Of a stretch of DNA of 64,000 bases, positions 52,857 through 60,807 are shown in pieces (the first letter of the stretch is position 1; each line of letters opens with the position of its first letter). The notes under the pieces are model-generated. The model saw nothing but the letters and a program-made list of their open reading frames with translations, did not search any database and was not told the DNA's origin. This stretch comes from CAVPWP01 sp050789285 (GTDB lineage Bacteria > Pseudomonadota > Alphaproteobacteria > Rhodobacterales > Rhodobacteraceae). A program made the translations under genes and the position numbers. The stretch lies in assembly GCF_050789285.1 (NCBI RefSeq), contig NZ_JBOUVX010000003.1, positions 496,001-560,000 on the forward strand, read 5' to 3'.

Positions 52857-53626
52857 TGCGCGCCCTGCCCTGGCTCTATCTCGGCCTGGCCTTCGTTTTC
52901 ATCTACCTGCCGGTGGGCGTGCTGGTGCTGTTCTCGTTCCAGGGCAGCACCCTGCCCGTCCCGCCCTTCGACGGCCCGTCCTTGCGCTGGTACGCCGAGG
53001 TTCTGGGCGACGACGGCCTGACCGGCGCGCTGGGGAATTCGGTCGTGGTGGCGTTGGGGTCGTCGGCCGTGGCGGTGACGCTGGGGTTCCTTGCGGCCTA
53101 TGGCCTGGCCCGCCACGCCCTGCCCGGATCGGGCGTGATCCGGGGGCTGCTGATCGCGCCGCTGACCGTCAGCTACCTGATCGTGGGGCTTGGCCTTCTG
53201 ATCGTGCTGACGCGGGCGGGGCTGGGCCTGTCTCTCTGGACCGCCGCCATCGGCCATGTCGTGATCAACCTGCCGCTCGCCTTCGCGATCATCTATGCCT
53301 CGATGGGCGCGCAGCAGCAGAACGCCGAACGCGCCGCCCGCGACCTTGGCGCGGGCGAGGCACAGGTGGTGCTTCTGGTCACGGTGCCCATGCTGATGCC
53401 CGCGATCGCCGCGGCCTTTTTCCTGTCGATGACCTTCAGCTGGGACGAATTTATCATTGCCTTCCTGCTCACCCGCTTCGACGTGACCCTGCCGGTCGAG
53501 ATCTGGTCGCTTCTGCGATCGGGCCTGTCGCCGCGGCTCAATGCCATCGGAAGCCTTGTCTTCCTTGTTTCGGTCACCGTCGTGCTGATCCTTGAACTTC
53601 TTGTCTTCCGGAGGCGTCGCGCATGA
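52853..53626 (+). CDS. ABC transporter permease (PotC-like)
   Basis: A 257-residue permease with six helices. The EAA loop NAERAARDLGAGEAQVVLLVTVPMLMP and the PotC-type segment FFLSMTFSWDEFIIAFLLTRFDVTLPVEIW are intact. It is coupled at both ends by ATGA overlaps to the other permease and to the ATPase. Together they form the membrane part of the importer. Confidence 0.93.
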   Translation: MMRALPWLYLGLAFVFIYLPVGVLVLFSFQGSTLPVPPFDGPSLRWYAEVLGDDGLTGALGNSVVVALGSSAVAVTLGFLAAYGLARHALPGSGVIRGLLIAPLTVSYLIVGLGLLIVLTRAGLGLSLWTAAIGHVVINLPLAFAIIYASMGAQQQNAERAARDLGAGEAQVVLLVTVPMLMPAIAAAFFLSMTFSWDEFIIAFLLTRFDVTLPVEIWSLLRSGLSPRLNAIGSLVFLVSVTVVLILELLVFRRRRA

Positions 53627-54663
53627 CCGCGCCCGTGACCCTTGCGGCGATCAACCACTGGTTCGGCGAGCATCACGCGCTCAGGGACGTGGACCTTGCC
53701 ATCGAGGCTGGCGAATACGTCACGCTTCTTGGCCCCTCGGGATGCGGGAAGACCACGCTTCTGTCGGTGATGGGCGGGTTCATCGCGCCCGCGCGGGGCA
53801 AGGTCCTGATCGGCGGGCGCGACATGACCCATGTGCCGCCCGCGAAACGCCCCACGACCACGGTCTTTCAGGACTACGCCCTGTTTCCACACATGAGCCT
53901 GCGTGACAACGTGGCCTTCGGGCTGCGGATGGCAGGCATGGGCCGGGCCGAGAGGCGCGCCAAGGCCCTTGAAAAGCTGGCGCTTGTGGGCCTCGACACG
54001 GCGGCCGACAAGCGCCCGCACGAGCTGTCGGGCGGCCAGCGGCAGCGTGTGGCGCTGGCGCGCGCGCTGGCGGTCGACCCCGATGTCCTGCTGCTGGATG
54101 AACCCCTGGGCGCGCTCGACCTCAAGCTGCGCCGCGCCATGCAGGACGAGTTGAAGGCGATCCAGCGGCAGGTCGGCACGACCTTCGTCCACGTCACCCA
54201 CGATCAGGAGGAAGCGATGGCGATCGCCGACCGGATCGTGGTGATGAACGCAGGACGGATCGAGGATCAGGGCCCGCCGGCGCGCATCTATCGCCAGCCC
54301 GCGACGTTGTTCGCCGCGGATTTCATGGGCGAGATGAACCACATCCCCGCCCGGGCGACCGGCGCCGGTGTGGAAACACCCTTCGGACCTTTGCCTGTTG
54401 TCGCCCCGCGCCCGGGCAAGGCCGTGCTCTGCATCCGGCCCGAGGCCATCGGGACCGGCGATGGAGCCGTCAGGATCGGCCTGGCACGGGTCCGCGACGC
54501 TGCCTTCTTCGGCACCCACACCCGCGCGCATGTCGTCCCCGAGACCGCCCCCGACCTTGTGCTGGTCGCGCACCTTCCGCCCGCGCAGGTGCCTGCGCCG
54601 GGCGACACCCTGATCCTGTCGGCCAGCGCCGACACGGTGAGCGTCTTTGCGGCAGAGGACTAG
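53623..54663 (+). CDS. ABC transporter ATP-binding protein (PotA-like)
   Basis: A 346-residue ATPase: Walker A LLGPSGCGKTT, Q-loop VFQDYALFPHM, signature LSGGQRQRVALARAL, Walker B VLLLDEPLGALDLK and HDQEEAMAIADR. The C-terminal 100 residues form a TOBE-type domain (CIRPEAIGTG). Position after PotB/PotC-like permeases supports a polyamine-type importer. An AT-poor 2-bp gap separates it from the metallo-hydrolase gene. Confidence 0.93.
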   Translation: MTAPVTLAAINHWFGEHHALRDVDLAIEAGEYVTLLGPSGCGKTTLLSVMGGFIAPARGKVLIGGRDMTHVPPAKRPTTTVFQDYALFPHMSLRDNVAFGLRMAGMGRAERRAKALEKLALVGLDTAADKRPHELSGGQRQRVALARALAVDPDVLLLDEPLGALDLKLRRAMQDELKAIQRQVGTTFVHVTHDQEEAMAIADRIVVMNAGRIEDQGPPARIYRQPATLFAADFMGEMNHIPARATGAGVETPFGPLPVVAPRPGKAVLCIRPEAIGTGDGAVRIGLARVRDAAFFGTHTRAHVVPETAPDLVLVAHLPPAQVPAPGDTLILSASADTVSVFAAED

Positions 54664-54665
54664 GA

Positions 54666-55397
54666 ATGGAACGCGCGCGCCCCGAGGACTGGTACCGCCT
54701 TCAGACCAAGGGCGACGGCGTCACCCTGATCGACGAGCCCTTCATCCACGCCTTCTACCGCTGCAACGTCTGGCACGTGCGCGGCCGCGACCGCGACATG
54801 CTGGTCGACAGCGGCATGGGCGTGGTGTCGCTGCGCGACTGGGTGCCGTTGGTCACCGAACGCGCGCTGACGGCGGTGGCAAGCCACACCCACTTCGACC
54901 ACATCGGCTGTCATCACGAATTCGACGATCGCTGCGTCCACCGCGCCGAGGCCGATATTCTGGCCCACCCGACCCGCGCCGCGACCCTGGCCGAGCCCTA
55001 TGTCACCGACGAGATCTTCGACTTGCTGCCGCCCCTTCCCTATCAATCCGCGACCTATGCGGTGAAGGCGGCCCCGGCGACACGGCTGCTTGAGGACGGC
55101 GACGTCGTCGACCTGGGCGACCGCCGGTTCGAGGTGATCCACACCCCAGGACATTCGCCGGGCGGCATCGCGCTGTGGGAAGCAGCGACCGGCATCCTGT
55201 TCTCGGGCGATATCGTCTATGACGGCCCGCTGATCGAGGACACCTATCATTCCGACGCGGGCGACTATCATCGCTCGATGGTGCGGCTGCACGATCTGCC
55301 CGTGCGCGTGGTTCATGGCGGGCACTTCCCCAGCTACGACGGCGCGCGGCACCGCGCGATCATCCGCGCCTGGCTGGACGAGAAGGAAAGGCGCTGA
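54666..55397 (+). CDS. MBL-fold metallo-hydrolase
   Basis: A 243-residue metallo-beta-lactamase-fold protein with the zinc motif THFDHIGC, the later ligand histidine in TPGHSPGG and SGDIVYDGP, and the final HGGHFPSYDG. It is glyoxalase-II-like or a lactonase/esterase in broad style. Being the fifth gene of the importer operon, it probably hydrolyses the imported compound or a product. It ends 3 bp from the convergent RND gene, so terminators must lie within coding sequence or be factor-dependent. Confidence 0.87.
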   Translation: MERARPEDWYRLQTKGDGVTLIDEPFIHAFYRCNVWHVRGRDRDMLVDSGMGVVSLRDWVPLVTERALTAVASHTHFDHIGCHHEFDDRCVHRAEADILAHPTRAATLAEPYVTDEIFDLLPPLPYQSATYAVKAAPATRLLEDGDVVDLGDRRFEVIHTPGHSPGGIALWEAATGILFSGDIVYDGPLIEDTYHSDAGDYHRSMVRLHDLPVRVVHGGHFPSYDGARHRAIIRAWLDEKERR

Positions 55398-55400
55398 CCC

Positions 55401-58400
55401 TCAGACCGCCTGGGCCGAGGCCAGTTCCTCTTCCAGACGCTTCTGCTCGCCCGCCTTGGTCGACGAGAAGCCGGCAAGCAGCAGGTAGGCGACCGGCGTC
55501 AGGAACAGGGTCGACAACGTCGCCAGCCCCAGACCGCCGACGATGACCCACCCCAGCGCCTCGCGCGCCTCGGCGCCGGCGCCGAAGGACAGCACCAGCG
55601 GCACGCCGCCCAGCACGGTCGAGATCATCGTCATCATCACCGGGCGCAGCCGAATCGTGGAGGCGCCGTAGATCGCGTCGCGCACCGACTGCCCCTGGTC
55701 GCGCAACTGGTTGGCGAACTCGACGATCAGGATGCCGTTCTTGGCCATGATCCCGATCAGCATCACCAGCCCGATCTGGCTGTAGACGTTCAGGCTTTGG
55801 CCCGTCAGCTGAAGCGCGATCGCCGCGCAGGCCAGGCCCAGCGGCACTGTCGCCATCACCACAATGGCCGAGATGAAGCTTTCGAATTGCGCCGCAAGCA
55901 CAAGGAAAACCACGAGAATGGCAAAGCCGAAGGTGACGAGAAGACCTGCCGAGGTCTGGTCCAGCGTCGCCGCCTCGGCCAGCGGCACGATGCGGTTTTC
56001 CTCGGCCAGAACCTCGGCCGCCAACGCCTCGACCTGCGCCAGAGCGTCGCCAAGCGCCAGATCGGGCGTCAGCCCGGCCGAGATCTCGACCGACCGGTTC
56101 TGGCCTTCACGGTTCAGTTCGGGCGCGATCGCGCGCTCTTCCAGCGTCACGAAGGCCGACAGCGGCACCATCTGCCCGTCCCGCACCTGCACGAAGACGT
56201 TTTCCAGATCGCCGGGGTCGTCCACGGGGTCCGACGTCGACAGAAGCTGCACGTCGAAGTTTTGGTCGTCGACGAAGACGGACCCGATGCTGCGCCCGTC
56301 AAGCACCGCGCGCAGCGCGTCGCCCAGCCCGGTGATGTCGATGCCAAGGTCGGACGCTCGGGTGCGGTCGATCTCGACGAAAAGCTGCGGCTGCGTCGTC
56401 TCGTACTCGAGGCGGACCTGACCGAAGGCGGGGTTCTCCTGCATCTGTGCCACCAGACGCTCGGCCACGCCGGCCAGCTGGTCATAGTTGTTGCCCGTGA
56501 TCGCGAAGGTCAGTCCGCGACCCGCGCCGCGGATCCCCAGCGAATTGGGCTGGATCGCGAAGGCGCGGACGCCCACCACCTGCTGCAGCTTGCCGTTGAT
56601 CTCGGCCACGATCTCTTGCTGGGCGCGCGCCCGCTCGGCCCAGGGCGCCAGCGTCATCACCATGAAGCCGCGGTTGCCCGACCCGAAACCGGTGATCGAG
56701 AAGACGTTCGTGATCTCGCCCGTCTCGACAAGTGGCTGAAGCAGGCCCTCGATCTCGGCCATCCTGGCGCTCGTGTACTCAAGCGACACGCCTTGCGGCG
56801 CCGAGACCGACAAAAGCGCCACGGCGCGATCCTCGGGCGGGGTCAGTTCCTGCCGGATGCCGCCGGCGACGAAGACCGAGGTCGCGGCGAAAAGCGCGGC
56901 CACAAGGACCACGACCCAAGGCATCGCCAGCGCTCCGCGCAGGAGCCAGCCGTAAAGCCCCGCAAGGCCGTCGCCCAGACGCGCAATGGCCGAGCGGCGG
57001 GTGGTCTCGCCGTCGCCCGTCAGAAGCCGGCTGGCCATCACCGGCACAAGCGTCAGCGCGACGACCGACGACAGCAGCACCGCCATGGCCAGGGTGAAGC
57101 CGAACTCGCGGAAAAGCCCGCCTGCCTGCCCGGGCAGGAACGACAGCGGGATGAAGACGGCGGCCAGCGTCGCCGTGGTGGTGACGACCGCGAAGAACAC
57201 CTGCTGGGTGCCAAGCACGGCAGCCGCGCGCGGCCCCATGCCTTCGGATCGGCGGCGCACGATGTTTTCCAGCACGACGATGGCGTCGTCGACGACCATG
57301 CCGGTCGCCAGCACCAGCGCCAGCAGCGTCAGGATGTTGACGGAGAACCCCGCAAGATAGATCGCCGCCAGCGTGCCGATCAGAGCGATCGGCATGGTGA
57401 GCGTCGGAATCAGCGTCGCGCGCCAGTCGCGCAGGAAGACGAAGATCACCACCACGACGATCGCCACCGCAAGGGCCAGCGTCTTCAGCACCTCCTCGAT
57501 CGAGCCGTTGATGAAGACCGCATCGTCCGAGGTAACGAAGATCCGCACGTCGGGCGGAAGCGTCGGCTGCAAGTCGTCCACCACGGCGCGGACGGCGGCC
57601 GAGATCTCGAGCGTGTTGCTCGTGGCCTGCCGCACAACGCCGATGCCGATGCCGTTCTGGCCGTTGGCGCGCAGCACGGTTTCGTTCGGGGCCGGACCAA
57701 GCGAGACGCGCGCCACGTCGCCAAGGATGACGTTGGGCGCGATCTCGAGCGCCTCGAAGGCCTGCGGCGTCACCACGGCGGCCGTCGCGCGCACGTTGAT
57801 CGATTGCCGATCCCCCGACAACTCGCCCGCCGGGGCGTCATAGGCGATGTCCTGAAGGGCGCCGCGCAGATCGCCCAGCGTCAGGCCCCGGCTGGCCAGT
57901 TCCAGCTGGTCGATATCGACGCGGAAGATCGGCTCGCGGTCGCCATAGATCTGGAGGTCGGCCACCCCGTTGATCGAAATCAGCCGATCCTCGACCCGGT
58001 CGCGCACGATCTCAGTCAATTCCTGCGGCGACCGCCCGGGCGAGGTGACGGCGACCCGCACCACCGGCTGGGCGTTCGAATCCGCCTTCACGATCTCGGG
58101 CAGATCGGCCCCGTCGGGCAAGGCATTGCCAAGCCGGGCGACCGCGTCGCGCGTGTCGGTGGCCGCGACGTCGAGATCGACGTCGTCCTCGAATTCCAGC
58201 GTGACCCTGCTGCGGCCGACCTGCGAAGAGGACGAGATGGTCCGCACGCCGGCCACCCGGCCCACCGCGCCCTCGATCCGGCTGGTGATCTCCTGGTCGA
58301 CGGTTTCGGCCGAGGCCCCGGGGAAGGCAGTCGTCACGGTGATCACGGGGCGGTCGACGTCGGGCAGTTCGCGGATCTCGACCCCGTAAAGCGCAGCAAT

Positions 58401-58502
58401 GCCGGCGATCACGATCAGGGCGTTCAGGACGAAGGCAAGGATCGGACGGCGCACGAACAGCGCCGTGCCACCCCCCGCGCGCGTCGATGGCGTGCCGGAC
58501 AT
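55401..58502 (-). CDS. RND efflux transporter, inner-membrane pump (HAE1/AcrB-like)
   Basis: A 1033-residue RND pump with twelve predicted helices and two large periplasmic loops. The proton-relay pair is the DD in LATGMVVDDAIVVLENIVRR. Other motifs are VAGVRTISSSSQVGRSRVTLEF, the duplicated second half with AAQFESFISAIVVMATVPLGL, and AKNGILIVEFANQLR. It pumps hydrophobic toxicants out with the adaptor encoded 4 bp upstream. No outer-membrane channel gene is adjacent, so a TolC-type protein elsewhere is presumably shared. Confidence 0.93.
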   Translation of the reverse strand: MSGTPSTRAGGGTALFVRRPILAFVLNALIVIAGIAALYGVEIRELPDVDRPVITVTTAFPGASAETVDQEITSRIEGAVGRVAGVRTISSSSQVGRSRVTLEFEDDVDLDVAATDTRDAVARLGNALPDGADLPEIVKADSNAQPVVRVAVTSPGRSPQELTEIVRDRVEDRLISINGVADLQIYGDREPIFRVDIDQLELASRGLTLGDLRGALQDIAYDAPAGELSGDRQSINVRATAAVVTPQAFEALEIAPNVILGDVARVSLGPAPNETVLRANGQNGIGIGVVRQATSNTLEISAAVRAVVDDLQPTLPPDVRIFVTSDDAVFINGSIEEVLKTLALAVAIVVVVIFVFLRDWRATLIPTLTMPIALIGTLAAIYLAGFSVNILTLLALVLATGMVVDDAIVVLENIVRRRSEGMGPRAAAVLGTQQVFFAVVTTTATLAAVFIPLSFLPGQAGGLFREFGFTLAMAVLLSSVVALTLVPVMASRLLTGDGETTRRSAIARLGDGLAGLYGWLLRGALAMPWVVVLVAALFAATSVFVAGGIRQELTPPEDRAVALLSVSAPQGVSLEYTSARMAEIEGLLQPLVETGEITNVFSITGFGSGNRGFMVMTLAPWAERARAQQEIVAEINGKLQQVVGVRAFAIQPNSLGIRGAGRGLTFAITGNNYDQLAGVAERLVAQMQENPAFGQVRLEYETTQPQLFVEIDRTRASDLGIDITGLGDALRAVLDGRSIGSVFVDDQNFDVQLLSTSDPVDDPGDLENVFVQVRDGQMVPLSAFVTLEERAIAPELNREGQNRSVEISAGLTPDLALGDALAQVEALAAEVLAEENRIVPLAEAATLDQTSAGLLVTFGFAILVVFLVLAAQFESFISAIVVMATVPLGLACAAIALQLTGQSLNVYSQIGLVMLIGIMAKNGILIVEFANQLRDQGQSVRDAIYGASTIRLRPVMMTMISTVLGGVPLVLSFGAGAEAREALGWVIVGGLGLATLSTLFLTPVAYLLLAGFSSTKAGEQKRLEEELASAQAV

Positions 58503-58506
58503 GGCC

Positions 58507-59679
58507 CTAGCCCCGCCCGGGTTCCGGGCCGCGCGCTTCGGCCCCGTCCCCCGGGCCGTCGCCAGGCACGACGACCTCGACCTCGGCGCCCGGACGCAGG
58601 GTCTGCACGCCCTCGGTCACGATCGGCTCGCCCACGGCAAGATCGGCCTCGACCAGCACGCTGTCGGCGTTGCGTTCGCGGATGACGACGGGCACCCGCG
58701 CGGCCTTGCCGTCACGCAGGACCCAGACGAAGGCGCCATCGCTTGACCACTGGATCGCCAGAGGATCGACCGAGGGCAGCGTTTCGCCCGGCAGCCGCAG
58801 CCCGACGCGGAAGGCCATCCCGGCGCGCAAGCGGTCACCCTGGTTCGGGATGGTCGCCTGCACGCGCAGGGTGCGGCTGGCGCGGTCGACCACGTTGTCG
58901 ATCGCGGTGATCCGCCCCTCGATCTCGATCCCGTCGATCGCCAGCGGCGCGACCGAGACGGTCATGTCCGGCTCGATCAGGCCGATCACACGCTCGGGCA
59001 CGCGGAATTCGATCAGAAGCTCGGAACGGTCGGTGATCACGGCCAGCGTGTCCTGTGCGGACACGCGGTCGCCTTCCTCAATCTCGAGAAGGCCGATCCA
59101 GCCCGAGATCGGCGCGCGCACGACCCTTTGCGCCAGATCGAATTCGGCCTCTCGCAGCCCAAGTTCCGCGGTGCGCAGCGCAAGTTCGGCCTCGCGCGAT
59201 CGCACCTCGGTCACTGCGCCCGACCCTTCAAGCTGCGTCACCCGCGCCACGTCCTCCGACGCGTCGGCAAGGATCAGGCGGGCGCGATCAAGCGCGATCC
59301 GCTCGGCTTCGTCATCAAGGCGGACGATCACGCTTCCGGCGTCGACATAGCTGCCCGCCTCGTATTCGACCGCCGCGATACGACCGGTCGCCTCCGAGCG
59401 GACGGTGACCGATCGCAGGGCGCGGCCATCACCGACCGCCGTGATCGCGTCGTTGATCACGCCCTCGCCCGCCTCGGCCACGATCACCCGCGCGGCGCCA
59501 CCGCCGAAGCGCGGGCCTCCGGGCGCGGCGTCGGTCGGCTCGGCGGGCTCGATCCCCAGCAGGGAAAGAACCCCCATGCGCTCAAGCCACGGTTTCGACG
59601 CGGGCACATAGACGACCCAGATCGCCAGCGTTGCCGCGACGAGGACCAGACCGATCAGAAGCTGACGAAGGACCGACAT
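58507..59679 (-). CDS. RND efflux periplasmic adaptor (membrane fusion protein)
   Basis: A 390-residue HlyD-like adaptor. An N-terminal membrane anchor (LLIGLVLVAATLAIWVVYV) leads to biotinyl-lipoyl and alpha-hairpin parts (ATGRIAAVEYEAGSYVDAGSVIVRLDD and the ELALRTAELGLREAEFDLAQ helix) and a beta-barrel (VRAPISGWIGLLEIEEGDRV). ATG 59679 is preferred because GGGAG lies five bases upstream; the GTG two codons earlier is too close. It bridges the RND pump to an outer-membrane channel. Confidence 0.9.
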   Translation of the reverse strand: MSVLRQLLIGLVLVAATLAIWVVYVPASKPWLERMGVLSLLGIEPAEPTDAAPGGPRFGGGAARVIVAEAGEGVINDAITAVGDGRALRSVTVRSEATGRIAAVEYEAGSYVDAGSVIVRLDDEAERIALDRARLILADASEDVARVTQLEGSGAVTEVRSREAELALRTAELGLREAEFDLAQRVVRAPISGWIGLLEIEEGDRVSAQDTLAVITDRSELLIEFRVPERVIGLIEPDMTVSVAPLAIDGIEIEGRITAIDNVVDRASRTLRVQATIPNQGDRLRAGMAFRVGLRLPGETLPSVDPLAIQWSSDGAFVWVLRDGKAARVPVVIRERNADSVLVEADLAVGEPIVTEGVQTLRPGAEVEVVVPGDGPGDGAEARGPEPGRG

Positions 59680-59787
59680 CCGCACTCCCGCGTTGCCGCG
59701 CCGGACAAGGGCGCGTGCCCTCTGAATCTAGCACGGATGCCGGAAACTCAATGACAAAGCCGCAGCGACGGGTTGTGGGAACGGAGG

Positions 59788-59991
59788 TCAGATCAGCCGC
59801 GCGGCCTTGCGCACGGTTTCGTCCAGGCCTTCGCCGCCCTCGCGGACATAGTCGACAAGCTGCGCGCGCATGCGCGGCTCCCAGTAGTCGCACAGATGCG
59901 CGGCGACACGCTGCGCCGGATCCGCGTCCGGCTGGCTGCGGAAGAAGATCGCGATCTGATTGGCCATGTGAACCATCTTCTCAGGCGACAT
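59788..59991 (-). CDS. fdsD: Formate dehydrogenase delta subunit
   Basis: A 67-residue protein with the FdsD/FdhD-delta pattern MSPEKMVHMANQIAIFFRSQPDADP, then HLCDYWEPRMRAQLVDYV. The small subunit is required for formate dehydrogenase maturation or stability but is not itself redox-active. Its start lies inside the 3' end of the sulfurtransferase gene (11-bp overlap), consistent with coupling. It is the last gene of the fds operon. Confidence 0.9.
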   Translation of the reverse strand: MSPEKMVHMANQIAIFFRSQPDADPAQRVAAHLCDYWEPRMRAQLVDYVREGGEGLDETVRKAARLI

Positions 59992-60802
59992 CGGTGACCT
60001 CGTCGGCGATTCGGTGGGGGTGGGAATACAGATCGAACGCGCCGCCTCGCGCACAGGCGGCCAGGGTGATGCCGGCGTCCTCGGCCAGCCGCAGGCCGTG
60101 GGCTGTCGGCGCCGAGACGGCGATCAGCACCGGCACGCCCGCGACGGCGCATTTCTGCACCAGTTCGACCGAGACGCGGCTGGTCATCACGACGGCGCCG
60201 GACGCAGGGTCAACGCCTGCGCGCGCCAGCGCGCCGATCAGCTTGTCGAGCGCGTTGTGGCGGCCCACGTCCTCGCGCGCCAGCACGATTCCCTCGCGCG
60301 GCCGCAGGAAGCCCGCGGCATGGACCGCGCGGGTCAGATCGTGCAGCGGCTGGTGGCCGCGCAGCGCGTCGGTGGCGCCCCCGACCTCGGCCCGGGTCAG
60401 GCGCAGCCCGGTGTCGGCCACGCGCGGCAGGGCGCGCGCCGCAGCGTCAAGGCTGTCGATCCCGCAAAGCCCGCAGCCCACCGGCCCGGCCATGAAGCGC
60501 CGCCGCTCGGCAAGTGCCGTGCGCCGGTCTCCGCGCAGCCACATCCGCGCCTCGAGCCCCTTGTCATGGGTGACGACCTCAAGCGCCTCGATCTCGTTGG
60601 GGGTGGTCACGATCCCCTCGCTCAGCGCGAAGCCCACGGCAAGGTCCTCGATGTCGGCGGGGGTCGCCATCATCACCGCCAGCGTGCCCCCGTCGAAGAC
60701 GAAGGCCACCGGGACCTCTTCGGGCAGCGTGCGATGGATCTGCGCCGACCCCTCGGGGGTCAGCGTCCGTCCGGGCCGGCTGATCGAGGCGGGGCGGGTC
60801 AT
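59981..60802 (-). CDS. fdhD: FdhD-type sulfurtransferase for formate dehydrogenase (FdsC)
   Basis: A 273-residue FdhD/FdsC family protein. Landmarks are EEVPVAFVFDG, MMATPADIEDLAVGFALSEGIV, the cysteine motif AGPVGCGLCGID and LAREDVGRHNALDKLIGAL. The family transfers sulfur to the molybdenum cofactor and is needed for active formate dehydrogenase. It starts 5 bp after the alpha-subunit stop. The start ATG at 60802 gives MTRPASISRPGRT. Confidence 0.93.
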   Translation of the reverse strand: MTRPASISRPGRTLTPEGSAQIHRTLPEEVPVAFVFDGGTLAVMMATPADIEDLAVGFALSEGIVTTPNEIEALEVVTHDKGLEARMWLRGDRRTALAERRRFMAGPVGCGLCGIDSLDAAARALPRVADTGLRLTRAEVGGATDALRGHQPLHDLTRAVHAAGFLRPREGIVLAREDVGRHNALDKLIGALARAGVDPASGAVVMTSRVSVELVQKCAVAGVPVLIAVSAPTAHGLRLAEDAGITLAACARGGAFDLYSHPHRIADEVTDVA

Positions 60803-60807
60803 CGCGC

